Part shown: one piece after another, positions 1 through 6,515 of the stretch
How positions within the stretch are numbered: the first letter of the stretch is position 1
How the letters are laid out: each line of letters begins with the position of its first letter
DNA from: Saprospiraceae bacterium
GTDB taxonomy: Bacteria; Bacteroidota; Bacteroidia; Chitinophagales; Saprospiraceae
Length of the DNA: 32,234 nt
Direction of reading: 5' to 3'
NCBI GenBank assembly: GCA_019638455.1
Contig: JAHBTU010000007.1
Coordinates: 1-32,234 of the forward strand
Position numbers and translations under genes: made by a program
Notes under the pieces: generated by a model
What the model was told of the DNA's origin: nothing
The model's database searches: none
The model's input: the letters and a program-made list of their open reading frames with translations, nothing else

Positions 1-4
1 CTAA

Positions 5-307
5 ATGGCAAACGTAACGAATTACCATGTGCTTTTCTACGGCACTTCTGATGGCTACCAAGACAATCGCGCACAAATCTCGCTCTACAATGGCAACACC
101 GTGTTGGGCTACATCCGGTTTCACGACACCGGGATGCCTTTTCCAAACGACAGTCAAACGGGTGGGCGGGTTACTATGCATTTGCCCTCGTCCATGTTTC
201 AGAGCGTGCTCGATGTACTTAGAAACGAGTCCCCCATCAACTACTATTTTGCATCGGGCCATGCCTTCTTGGGCACAAGTACCGAACCCGTAGGCGAGGG
301 AGAATAA
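5..307 (+). CDS. Hypothetical 100-aa protein
   Basis: Short soluble-looking protein of about 100 residues with no signal peptide, membrane segment or motif I recognise. An in-frame TAA lies immediately before the ATG, so this start is the most upstream one possible even though the gene sits at the window edge. The sequence is rich in Tyr, Phe, Gly and Asn and predicts mostly beta structure, with a segment around YNGNTVLGYIRFHD. A good hairpin terminator follows about 20 bp after the stop, which supports a real transcription unit. Its upstream neighbour is outside the window, so operon context is unknown. I do not assign a function. Confidence 0.65.
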   Translation: MANVTNYHVLFYGTSDGYQDNRAQISLYNGNTVLGYIRFHDTGMPFPNDSQTGGRVTMHLPSSMFQSVLDVLRNESPINYYFASGHAFLGTSTEPVGEGE

Positions 308-328
308 ATCCATAGGGTATTGAAATTC

Positions 329-374
329 AAAAACATGGGCTGTCCTGTATCGCCGGAACAACCCATGTTTTTTT
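329..374 (+). terminator. Rho-independent terminator after the first gene
   Basis: AAAACATGGG pairs with CCCATGTTTT, and the stem continues past one mismatch (CTGT/ACAA side). A run of T follows on the plus strand. The complementary A-run on the left side means it could also act on the minus strand. Confidence 0.75.
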
Positions 375-417
375 GTTTGCCCTAACGTGAGTTCGGAGTA
401 TAAACTTTTGAAAATCC

Positions 418-540
418 AAGGGCAGCGCCCCGAAGCATTTCTGCCCTTGTTGGCGTCCCGCCAACAAGGAGCGGTGGAATGAGTGGCCGAGCTAGGCGTA
501 CCGCTCCGCCGCCTGCTGTTGGCGGGACGCCAACAGCAGG
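418..540. repeat. BIME-like pair of inverted palindromes
   Basis: The left palindrome (445-469) has the 11-bp arm CCTTGTTGGCG with loop TCC. The right palindrome (512-540) has the 13-bp arm CCTGCTGTTGGCG with loop GGA. Because the loops are reverse complements and the inner arms share GTTGGCG/CGCCAAC, the two hairpins are inverted copies of one another. Between them AGCGGT (470-475) pairs with ACCGCT (500-505). A further AAGGGCAG/CTGCCCTT pair (418-448) overlaps the left hairpin. The layout resembles bacterial interspersed mosaic elements. Confidence 0.75.
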
Positions 541-564
541 CGAAGCAGTATTCAACTTGGATTC

Positions 565-591
565 GGAGATTATTTCCCTGAAAATCAATTT
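565..591 (+). repeat. Dispersed motif, copy 1
   Basis: GGAGATTATTT, four variable bases, then GAAAATCAATTT. The same two blocks with the same spacing occur in reverse orientation at 21861-21887. In both places a TTTTG-centred palindrome follows a few tens of bases downstream. Confidence 0.7.
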
Positions 592-610
592 TATAGGATG
601 CAAGCGCCCT

Positions 611-643
611 AAACATTCCAAGTTTTGAAAACTTGGAATGTTT
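611..643. repeat. Perfect 16-bp palindrome with 1-nt centre
   Basis: AAACATTCCAAGTTTT (611-626) and AAAACTTGGAATGTTT (628-643) are exact reverse complements around a single G at 627. No T-run follows, so this looks like a repeat element, not a terminator. Confidence 0.85.
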
Positions 644-822
644 CGCGGAACCGTAATAGCCACGAGTTGAGCGGGTAATGCGCCAAACCAAATACCGAGG
701 GGTTTCATTAACCCCGAATTCGCGTTACTCAGTATTAAGAAGGTTAAATACTCATTAAGGCGATTTCGCCAGCGCAGCAGATGAATAGGGAAGAACGTAT
801 CCTTGCAAAAATCTTTTTTAAC

Positions 823-1563
823 ATGAAACAAATACTTACAATCGGCATCCTATGCTTCCTCGCCCCTCGCCTTTCAGCACAAACGACCAACGAAAAACAG
901 GTCAAAAACGAAGTGAAATACAACCAGCACGAATACGAAATAGGGATTGACGTCAAGTCCATTTTTTCTTTGCAAGGCATTGGCTCGGGGCTTATTTTCA
1001 AGAAGCGGATAGGCGAAAAAAAGTACATCAACGTCTATGAAAAAAGGGCATTGCGCCTGTCATTGGGCGGCGCATTTGAGGTCCCCACCAATGCCAAGGT
1101 AGAAGGTAATTCTCCGGGAAACGACGTGCGCGACTTAAAAAGCGCTCGCGGGTCAATTCTTGCCGGCGTTGGGTTAGAATGGCAAAAGCAAAGAGAGCGA
1201 ATCCAGTTTTTTTATGGGGGGGACTGTTTTGCGGCATATTCGACTTTCGGCACGGGGTTATACTCGTCTGTGGTTTACATTTCAGACCAAAACATTACCG
1301 CGAATGTGTATTACGACCAAACTCGCTCATTGACTACCGGCGTGAATGGATTCGGCGGCATTCGTTTTTTCTTTTCTCCACGCTTTAGCGTAAGTGCCGA
1401 GTCAGGCATGCTCATTGGCTACAGGTTTGGCAAAACACGCTTCCATTACACTTATGTTGACTCCAATTTTTCACCTCAAAAAATCACAAGAGAGGAAAAG
1501 GCGGGTAGCATCGTTTGGCAAACACAGTACCTGCGTTCGCTTTACTTCAGCTATTATTTTTGA
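823..1563 (+). CDS. Secreted or outer-membrane protein of unknown function
   Basis: The protein has a clear signal peptide (MKQILTIGILCFLAPRLSAQ), which sets the start at the ATG at 823; an in-frame ATG at 781 would add 14 hydrophilic residues before it. A TATCCTTG resembling a -7 element lies at 798-805, between the two possible starts, and favours the later one. The mature part, about 226 residues, has many alternating aromatic/hydrophobic strands and ends in YFSYYF; a C-terminal aromatic residue is common in outer-membrane beta-barrels. The family is not recognised by name. It converges with the porin gene downstream, leaving about 38 bp between the stops. Confidence 0.7.
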   Translation: MKQILTIGILCFLAPRLSAQTTNEKQVKNEVKYNQHEYEIGIDVKSIFSLQGIGSGLIFKKRIGEKKYINVYEKRALRLSLGGAFEVPTNAKVEGNSPGNDVRDLKSARGSILAGVGLEWQKQRERIQFFYGGDCFAAYSTFGTGLYSSVVYISDQNITANVYYDQTRSLTTGVNGFGGIRFFFSPRFSVSAESGMLIGYRFGKTRFHYTYVDSNFSPQKITREEKAGSIVWQTQYLRSLYFSYYF

Positions 1564-1601
1564 CTGGGAAATTCAACTTTTCGTGGGCTGGGCAATCTTC
1601 C

Positions 1602-2825
1602 TTACATCATAAACTGCAAGCTAGGGTTCAGGTAGGTGTAATTGTCGAACACTCCATTGCCGATACGGCGGCCATTGGCGATATGCAGCCCCAGTTTGAG
1701 TTTGTTGCGATTGAGCAGCCAGTTCACCCCGCCTGACCATTGTGTGTGGGGCGTTGCTTGTGTGTATGGATTGACTTGCCGTGCGAACATGGCATCGCTC
1801 TTGTCGCCCGTGTACATCACGCAGAATTGCCAAGCGCCGCCCCACTTGTCCGGCACATTCCACGCGGCTTTTATCACATAACTCTGGTCAATGGTGCGCA
1901 GGCTACTGCCGTTGTTGAGCGGCGAGTCGCGGTGAAGCCAAAGCCACTCCCCCACCACATCAAGTGGCCCCCAGTTGATTTGTAGGTCTGTCCCCAAGAA
2001 ACCGTTGTTGCGAAAAAGATTGGTTCGACGCTGATAAGCATGGCTGAAGCCCACGCTCACGCCCTTTCTCGCCCCAAATCCAGACTGGAAATAGGTGGTC
2101 AGGTACTCCGTCATCTCGCGGTCGCCCAACATGAAGACCATCCGCGAGCAGATAAGCGGGCTCCAAACTGGCCCGTTGCCCCGAATGGCGGGATGGTTGG
2201 GGTCGAAAACCCCCACGTCGTAGAGCAGCGAGAACGACGAACCAGTGTAAAGCCCCCCGACGTTGATGCCCGTCTCGCGGCCTATGCCCCGCCCAGTGAC
2301 GTGGATGCGCGGATGAAAACTGGGAAGTCCTTTTTCCTGCGAGATGCAGAACGAGGAGCTGTTGATGGACTCTTTGCCGGCTCGGGGACGAAAATACCCG
2401 GTGGTGATATTGAGCAGCGGGTGCGCCCGGTAGGTTATCTGGATGTCGCGTGGGAAAAAAGTGGTGTTGTCCTCGGCGTTAGGCACACCTGCTGCAGTGG
2501 TGGAGGGGTCTTTCCCGACACCGTCATAGGCGAAGGAAGCATTGAGAAGTACCTTGCTGCTCAAGCGCCCCGACACCCCCAGCCGCCCCCTTCTAATGTG
2601 GGGGTCTAAGCGCGGGTCGGCCTCTAAGCCGGAATAGCGCAGTGAGATGACGTTCCAGAACTGGATGTACTGATTGATTTCGACGAAGCCGCTGTCGCTG
2701 ATAGGTATGCGGGCTGCCCAATCCTTGAAGAGCGGGTTTTGCGCGGATAAGGATGGCGACACCATCCACAGCAGCCAAATTAGCGTAGTGTTTGTCAGTT
2801 TGGGCATAAATCGGCAACACTTCAT
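1602..2825 (-). CDS. Phosphate-selective porin O/P-like outer-membrane porin
   Basis: Protein of about 407 residues with an N-terminal signal peptide ending near SLSAQ, followed by alternating strands of a beta-barrel. Segments such as NQYIQFWNVISLRYSG, RRGRLGVSGRLSS and GGVNWLLNRNKLKLGL resemble the OprO/OprP porin family (PF07396), which forms anion- or phosphate-selective channels in the outer membrane. I take the ATG at 2825. A GTG at 2834 overlaps the stop of the upstream response-regulator gene (GTGA) and could also initiate, adding three residues. The overlap implies co-transcription and possible translational coupling with the receiver protein. Substrate specificity cannot be read from the sequence; many Bacteroidota members of this family are only loosely related to OprP. 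Confidence 0.8.
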   Translation of the reverse strand: MKCCRFMPKLTNTTLIWLLWMVSPSLSAQNPLFKDWAARIPISDSGFVEINQYIQFWNVISLRYSGLEADPRLDPHIRRGRLGVSGRLSSKVLLNASFAYDGVGKDPSTTAAGVPNAEDNTTFFPRDIQITYRAHPLLNITTGYFRPRAGKESINSSSFCISQEKGLPSFHPRIHVTGRGIGRETGINVGGLYTGSSFSLLYDVGVFDPNHPAIRGNGPVWSPLICSRMVFMLGDREMTEYLTTYFQSGFGARKGVSVGFSHAYQRRTNLFRNNGFLGTDLQINWGPLDVVGEWLWLHRDSPLNNGSSLRTIDQSYVIKAAWNVPDKWGGAWQFCVMYTGDKSDAMFARQVNPYTQATPHTQWSGGVNWLLNRNKLKLGLHIANGRRIGNGVFDNYTYLNPSLQFMM

Positions 2826-2830
2826 TTTTT

Positions 2831-3211
2831 TCACTCCATCCCCTTCAAGAGGCTGTCAATCTCTTTGAACGATTGCAAATCTTTGATGACGTAGTAAATC
2901 GCGCCCTTGGCGATGGTTTGCAGGGCGACCCCGTAGTGTTCCTGTGAGGAGAGCATGATGACCTTGATATCCTCGTCCGTCTTTTTGATTTCTTTTAAAA
3001 TATCGAGGCCGTTTTTCGCGCCCGGCACTTCCGAATCGAGGTAATAGTCTAGAATGATGAGGTCGGGGTTTTCGTCGAGGTTTTCCAGACATTGCTCCCC
3101 CGTCGAGAAAGTCTTGACGGAATAGCCTTGTGCTTCCAGATGGTCGGCGAGCATGGCAGCGTACATATTGTCGTCGTCCACGACGAAGATGTCTCTTTTC
3201 GAGTTTTCCAT
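2831..3211 (-). CDS. Receiver-only response regulator (CheY-like)
   Basis: A 126-residue protein consisting of one receiver domain and no output domain. The acidic pocket is VDDD at residues 11-14, the phosphoacceptor is Asp55 in LIILDYYLDS, the switch Ser is in IMLSSQ near residue 88, and the conserved Lys is Lys110 in YYVIKD. Such single-domain regulators act by protein-protein contact or in phosphorelays. No cognate kinase is encoded next to it. Its stop codon overlaps a possible GTG start of the porin gene, so the two genes form an operon. A TACCTTCG promoter element lies about 25 nt upstream of the ATG. Confidence 0.9.
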   Translation of the reverse strand: MENSKRDIFVVDDDNMYAAMLADHLEAQGYSVKTFSTGEQCLENLDENPDLIILDYYLDSEVPGAKNGLDILKEIKKTDEDIKVIMLSSQEHYGVALQTIAKGAIYYVIKDLQSFKEIDSLLKGME

Positions 3212-3234
3212 ATTGAGTCAGGTGTGTTGCGCGG

Positions 3235-3242
3235 CGAAGGTA
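3235..3242 (-). promoter_or_regulatory. Putative -7 element of the receiver-porin operon
   Basis: On the minus strand the sequence is TACCTTCG, matching the Bacteroidota -7 consensus TAnnTTTG at all but one base. It sits about 24 nt upstream of the start codon, with T-rich sequence further upstream in the -33 zone. Confidence 0.45.
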
Positions 3243-3282
3243 GATAAGTTGCGCAGATGAAAAAACGAGAAATCTTCGACGG

Positions 3283-4302
3283 CTACTCCAATGCTTGAAG
3301 GTATCGCGCCAACAAAGCCTGATATGTCGCTGCGGAGGCTTCGAGGGTGGGAGCGGGGTGCTGTTCCCATTCCGTCAGCGCCACTTTGAGCCGAACGTTG
3401 GCGCGGTAGGCTTTGAAATAAAGAAACAGGCGCTCATCTTCCGCATTTTCGAGGCAAGGCCAGTGGTGGCAATAGGCCTTCATAAATGCCGCCGCGAGTT
3501 CGGGGTGGCCGTTTGCTTCCAAATCCATGCAGAGGAAAGCCAGTTCGTTGAGCACGTCCAGCTGTCGGAAGTGTGGGTTGAACTCGATGCAGTCGAACAC
3601 CACCGGGCCTTGTGGCAGCAGGAATATGTTCCGTGCGTGCAGGTCGCCGTGCCCTTCCACCCAAAAACCTCTGAGCGCACGCTCGTGCAGTCGCGGCTCG
3701 TGCTCGTTCAGAAAAGTGCCGACCTGATTGCGCCACGCCTCGAACTGCTTCGATGCGGCTGCGCCCGACACCTTTTGCGCCGTCGCTTCCAAGCGAAACA
3801 AATCATTGAAATCGGCTCGGTGGCTGCTCGGCTCGTAGTCAAGCGTTTGGCCATCCAGCACCGCTGTTCGATGAAATCGGGCCAACATGGCGGCCAGCGC
3901 CTCCATGTTGGCGAGCGTGACGGTGTGTTGGCGCAGCAGCTTGTCCATCTGTAAGCCATTGTCCATGCGCTTCATGGCAACGGCGAAATCAATCGCGGCT
4001 TCTTCGGCGGCAGTCTGGCTTATCGCGAGCATTCCGTTTTTTGAAAAAATAATCGGTAATACTTCCAGATACATATCGGGAGCGAGGCGGCGATTGAGGC
4101 GCAGCTCTTCCCGGCAGTAATGCGCCCTTTTTTCCAAAGTGCTAAAATCGAGAAATGGGAACCGGACGGGTTTTTTGATTTTGAAGGCAAACGTAGGGGT
4201 CAAAATGACCCAAGAAATATGGGTCTCCACCAAATCAACTGGCGCGGAAGGCCCCGGAAAGCCACCCGCCGCCACTATCGAATGTATCTGTTCTGAGGTC
4301 AT
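3283..4302 (-). CDS. APH-fold phosphotransferase (COG2187-like)
   Basis: A protein of 339 residues if started at the ATG at 4302, which overlaps the TGA of the upstream gene (ATGA). The open frame extends further upstream, but those codons are the upstream gene read in another frame. It resembles the aminoglycoside phosphotransferase-like COG2187 family: a nucleotide-binding lysine region (FAFKIKKPV, residues 38-46), the catalytic loop HGDLHARN (HGD at 218-220, Asn225), and a metal-binding DCIEF (Asp237). In many proteobacteria and actinobacteria this domain is fused to a P-loop kinase domain (COG0645). Here the P-loop kinase is a separate gene in the same operon, two genes upstream. The substrate is unknown, and antibiotic resistance should not be assumed from the family name. 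Confidence 0.85.
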   Translation of the reverse strand: MTSEQIHSIVAAGGFPGPSAPVDLVETHISWVILTPTFAFKIKKPVRFPFLDFSTLEKRAHYCREELRLNRRLAPDMYLEVLPIIFSKNGMLAISQTAAEEAAIDFAVAMKRMDNGLQMDKLLRQHTVTLANMEALAAMLARFHRTAVLDGQTLDYEPSSHRADFNDLFRLEATAQKVSGAAASKQFEAWRNQVGTFLNEHEPRLHERALRGFWVEGHGDLHARNIFLLPQGPVVFDCIEFNPHFRQLDVLNELAFLCMDLEANGHPELAAAFMKAYCHHWPCLENAEDERLFLYFKAYRANVRLKVALTEWEQHPAPTLEASAATYQALLARYLQALE

Positions 4303-5057
4303 GGCACACGCGCTTTTGAGATACGCATCAGTCGGGTGCGAGAGAGTTCTTTGCCCCTTGCCAGTACCTTTTGCTCTTGGGCGGCGCGAATGTTTTCCCA
4401 TTGGTTGGGGTCGGCGGCGGTCAAGAGGTCGAGCGTGACGCGCCACACTTCGGTGCGCCAACCCGTGATGAGCTGTGCGAGCAGCCATTCGTCCATGCGG
4501 CCCATCAATCGGTCCGCCAAGGCCATGACGGGCGAGCGTGGCTCTATCACTTCGTCCTGCACCGCGTCAATGGTCTCCGCGATGATGATATTGACCGTCT
4601 CGTGGTCGGTCTTTCTGATTTGTCGTTCAGGTTCCGCGAGGGTTGGCCATTCGGCGTGCAGCCCGTCGTAGAGTGCCAATGGCAAATCGTAGTTGATATG
4701 CGCGTTGATGCCCAGCAACAGATGCTGCATGATATGCAGGCGTTTTTGCAGCGCCACGTCGTGCACTTGTTGCCACACGGGGGGCGTGTCGGGGTGTTGC
4801 TGTTCGTAGAGTGTCAAGGCATCGTAGTAGTAGTCGGCGAACCGCAACATTAGCCGCTCCACCCATTGCGCGTCGGTGAAGCGGCCTGTGGCGATGGCCT
4901 GCGCCATGTTGCGGCTCATCATGCCGTAGCAACGCTGGAAGACGTACCGCTGGTCGCTGTCTTTTTCCCAAACATCGGCTTGGGCGAACATACGGTCGAG
5001 TAAGTGTTGAGTTGTCTGCATGAGGGCAAATAACGAATGAAAAAGCCACGTCTCCAC
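4299..5057 (-). CDS. DUF5995-family protein
   Basis: A 252-residue protein, mostly helical. The segment GINAHINYDLPLAL (around residues 115-129) is the hallmark of the uncharacterised DUF5995 family. The start may be the ATG at 5057, 7 bp after the stop of the kinase gene, or the Met at 5021, which aligns better with the usual family N-terminus. No signal peptide is convincing. It lies between the P-loop kinase gene and the phosphotransferase gene and overlaps the latter by 4 bp, so all three are probably made together. The biochemical role of DUF5995 is unknown to me; the conserved His/Asn/Asp in the motif could bind metal, but that is inference. Confidence 0.8.
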   Translation of the reverse strand: METWLFHSLFALMQTTQHLLDRMFAQADVWEKDSDQRYVFQRCYGMMSRNMAQAIATGRFTDAQWVERLMLRFADYYYDALTLYEQQHPDTPPVWQQVHDVALQKRLHIMQHLLLGINAHINYDLPLALYDGLHAEWPTLAEPERQIRKTDHETVNIIIAETIDAVQDEVIEPRSPVMALADRLMGRMDEWLLAQLITGWRTEVWRVTLDLLTAADPNQWENIRAAQEQKVLARGKELSRTRLMRISKARVP

Positions 5058-5064
5058 CTCTTCC

Positions 5065-5592
5065 TCAAATTCTTTCGGCGGTTTGGACGTAGTTGAGCAT
5101 CTCAGTCGCCATTTCGTCCAAAGTCATCGCATCCGACCAAAGCACGAGGTGCGGCTCCGTCAGTGGCTCGTGTTCTTTTTTTATTTTTTCAAAAATGGAG
5201 AAATCGGCCTCGCTATCGGCTCGTGGTGTTTGCAGGCGCTCGCGGATGGTACGCTCTTGCGCGCGCACTTCTACCCAAAAAAGTGCCGCTCCACACGCCG
5301 CAGCCACGCTGCGAAATGGCTTGCGGATGGCCTCTTTGTAAAATGTGCTGTCCACCACTACCTCTTGGCCTTCGAGTAGCGCGGCGCGGGTGCGTTCCAA
5401 CAGCGCGTCGTACACTTTTTTTTTGTCCGATGGTTGGTAATGCCCCATCAGGCCCAATTCTTTGCGGATGAGGTCGCTGTTGAGATGCAGCACCGCTCCG
5501 TGGGGCGCTCGGCGAGCGGAATATGCTTTGGCCAAGGTGGTTTTCCCTGAACCCGGCAGGCCAGTGACGAGGATGAGTTTGGGTGGGTGCAT
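5065..5592 (-). CDS. P-loop kinase (COG0645-like AAA ATPase)
   Basis: A 175-residue P-loop NTPase. The Walker A motif GLPGSGKTT lies at residues 11-19 and is followed by LNSDLIRKEL, as in predicted kinases of COG0645 and related polynucleotide-kinase/zeta-like proteins. VVVDSTFYKEAIRK is a Walker B-like or substrate segment, and RTIRERLQ is a likely lid region. I choose the Met at 5592, directly before the first beta strand; an upstream Met at 5637 would add 15 unlikely residues. It is the first gene of an operon with the DUF5995 gene (7 bp gap) and the APH-fold gene. A dispersed 104-bp repeat lies upstream at 5664-5767. Confidence 0.85.
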   Translation of the reverse strand: MHPPKLILVTGLPGSGKTTLAKAYSARRAPHGAVLHLNSDLIRKELGLMGHYQPSDKKKVYDALLERTRAALLEGQEVVVDSTFYKEAIRKPFRSVAAACGAALFWVEVRAQERTIRERLQTPRADSEADFSIFEKIKKEHEPLTEPHLVLWSDAMTLDEMATEMLNYVQTAERI

Positions 5593-5663
5593 CGAACGAT
5601 TTGTAGCTTGTTGCGCAGTTGCGAAAAACGAGGGCAAATATCCGTCACACGCGATATTTTATA

Positions 5664-5767
5664 CCTTGATTCGCTAGGATTTGCCAGTTCACCATGCTCG
5701 CTCTCCCTGATTTTGAACAGATTGTGCTTTTAGCCATGCCCAAAACTTGGCAGCGCGAAGTATATCA
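5664..5767 (-). repeat. Dispersed intergenic repeat R1, copy A
   Basis: About 104 bp, alignable over its whole length (roughly 80 % identical by hand, plus one 5-nt gap) with 20310-20418. Conserved blocks include AGGATTTG, GCTCTCC, TGATTTTGAACA, CCATGC and AAAACTTGGC. Both copies lie just after the stop of one minus-strand gene and upstream of the next minus-strand gene, in the same orientation. Confidence 0.8.
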
Positions 5768-5778
5768 TTGTTCGCTTT

Positions 5779-6339
5779 TCATGTCTTCGTCATCGGCTTC
5801 TCCGGGAATTTTTCAAAAATCAACCGCACGGCCTGTTCGATGCGGGCTTCGGCTTGTTCGGCAGACACCTGCTCCAGCACGCCAACTGCCGCCCCGCGCC
5901 AGACTTGGCTGCCCGCCCGGGCATCTATGAAATCAATGATGAGGGTGCCCTCCGCATAGTTGACCGGCCGCAGGCGATGACAGCGGCCATAGTCGGTGCC
6001 GATGGTCTCGTCGCACCACCAGTCTTGCACGAAAAACACCTCGTTTTGAAAGACGACATGGAAGTGGAGCACCAAGTCGGGCCGTTCGTCGCAGGGCTTG
6101 AACCCGTGGCGCTCCATCTGGTGTTCCACCGAGCTGCGGATTTTCTGCTCTGCGCGGTCGTTGAGCCATTCAGGGCCGTTGTTTCCCCGCTTCACGAATT
6201 TGTTGTCCAACCAATTGAAAGTGCGGTATTTGAAAAAATTGACACCGGGTTCTTCTTCTGAATAAACTTTGTAGATGGGGGAGCAGCTGCTCAATGCAAG
6301 CAATGCCCAGCAGGAAAGCGCAAATGCAATTTGTTTCAT
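5779..6339 (-). CDS. DUF4136 lipoprotein
   Basis: A protein of 186 residues starting at the Met at 6339, with a lipoprotein signal peptide (MKQIAFALSCWALLALSSCS). The lipobox Cys is near residue 19, so it should be lipid-anchored after signal peptidase II processing. Downstream features fit DUF4136: YKVYSEEEPGVNFFKYRTFNWL near the N-terminus, a central RIxxxV-type helix (EQKIRSSVEHQM), and the C-terminal GTLIIDFIDARAGSQVWRG strand pair. The function of the family is unknown; it is a common periplasmic or outer-membrane lipoprotein in Bacteroidota and Proteobacteria. The upstream open frame to 6402 has no signal-like sequence. It is divergent from the site-2 protease gene. Confidence 0.88.
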   Translation of the reverse strand: MKQIAFALSCWALLALSSCSPIYKVYSEEEPGVNFFKYRTFNWLDNKFVKRGNNGPEWLNDRAEQKIRSSVEHQMERHGFKPCDERPDLVLHFHVVFQNEVFFVQDWWCDETIGTDYGRCHRLRPVNYAEGTLIIDFIDARAGSQVWRGAAVGVLEQVSAEQAEARIEQAVRLIFEKFPEKPMTKT

Positions 6340-6371
6340 CGTCGCGGATTGTGGTTTGAAACACAACCCCG

Positions 6372-6379
6372 CAAAAGTG
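6372..6379 (-). promoter_or_regulatory. Putative -7 element of the DUF4136 gene
   Basis: The minus strand reads CACTTTTG, close to TAnnTTTG, about 33 nt upstream of the ATG at 6339. No convincing -33 TTTG was found. Confidence 0.35.
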
Positions 6380-6515
6380 TTGCGCCGCTTGTCCCTAGCC
6401 AATGATTTCGCTTAGTCGCGCAGGTGAGTTATATTTTTCGCCGATGCGCACCATTGTCTGTAATTTTGGTGCTTTCAACGGCTCCAAGGTCGTTTTCACT
6501 CAAACAAAGTTGGCC

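Larger units (their letters stand above)
375..780. other. Gene-free region full of palindromic repeats
   Basis: About 400 bp without a credible gene. The reading frames crossing it on the minus strand are generated by palindromes and have no protein-like features. It contains at least five perfect or near-perfect inverted repeats: 418-448, 445-469, 470-505, 512-540 and 611-643. A smaller GGGGTT/AACCCC hairpin lies at 699-715. A 27-bp motif (565-591) is shared with the intergenic region near 21.87 kb. It is best described as a cluster of REP/BIME-like intergenic repeats. Confidence 0.7.

Noticed and set aside
382..831. 149-codon minus-strand frame across the palindromic region
   Set aside because: Its composition comes from palindromic repeats (PPTAGGG and PPLLVGG-like stretches), and it overlaps a hairpin cluster and a likely promoter.
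3283..4302. Aminoglycoside phosphotransferase resistance determinant
   Set aside because: Operon context and similarity to the COG2187 group point to a housekeeping or unknown phosphotransfer role instead of drug modification.
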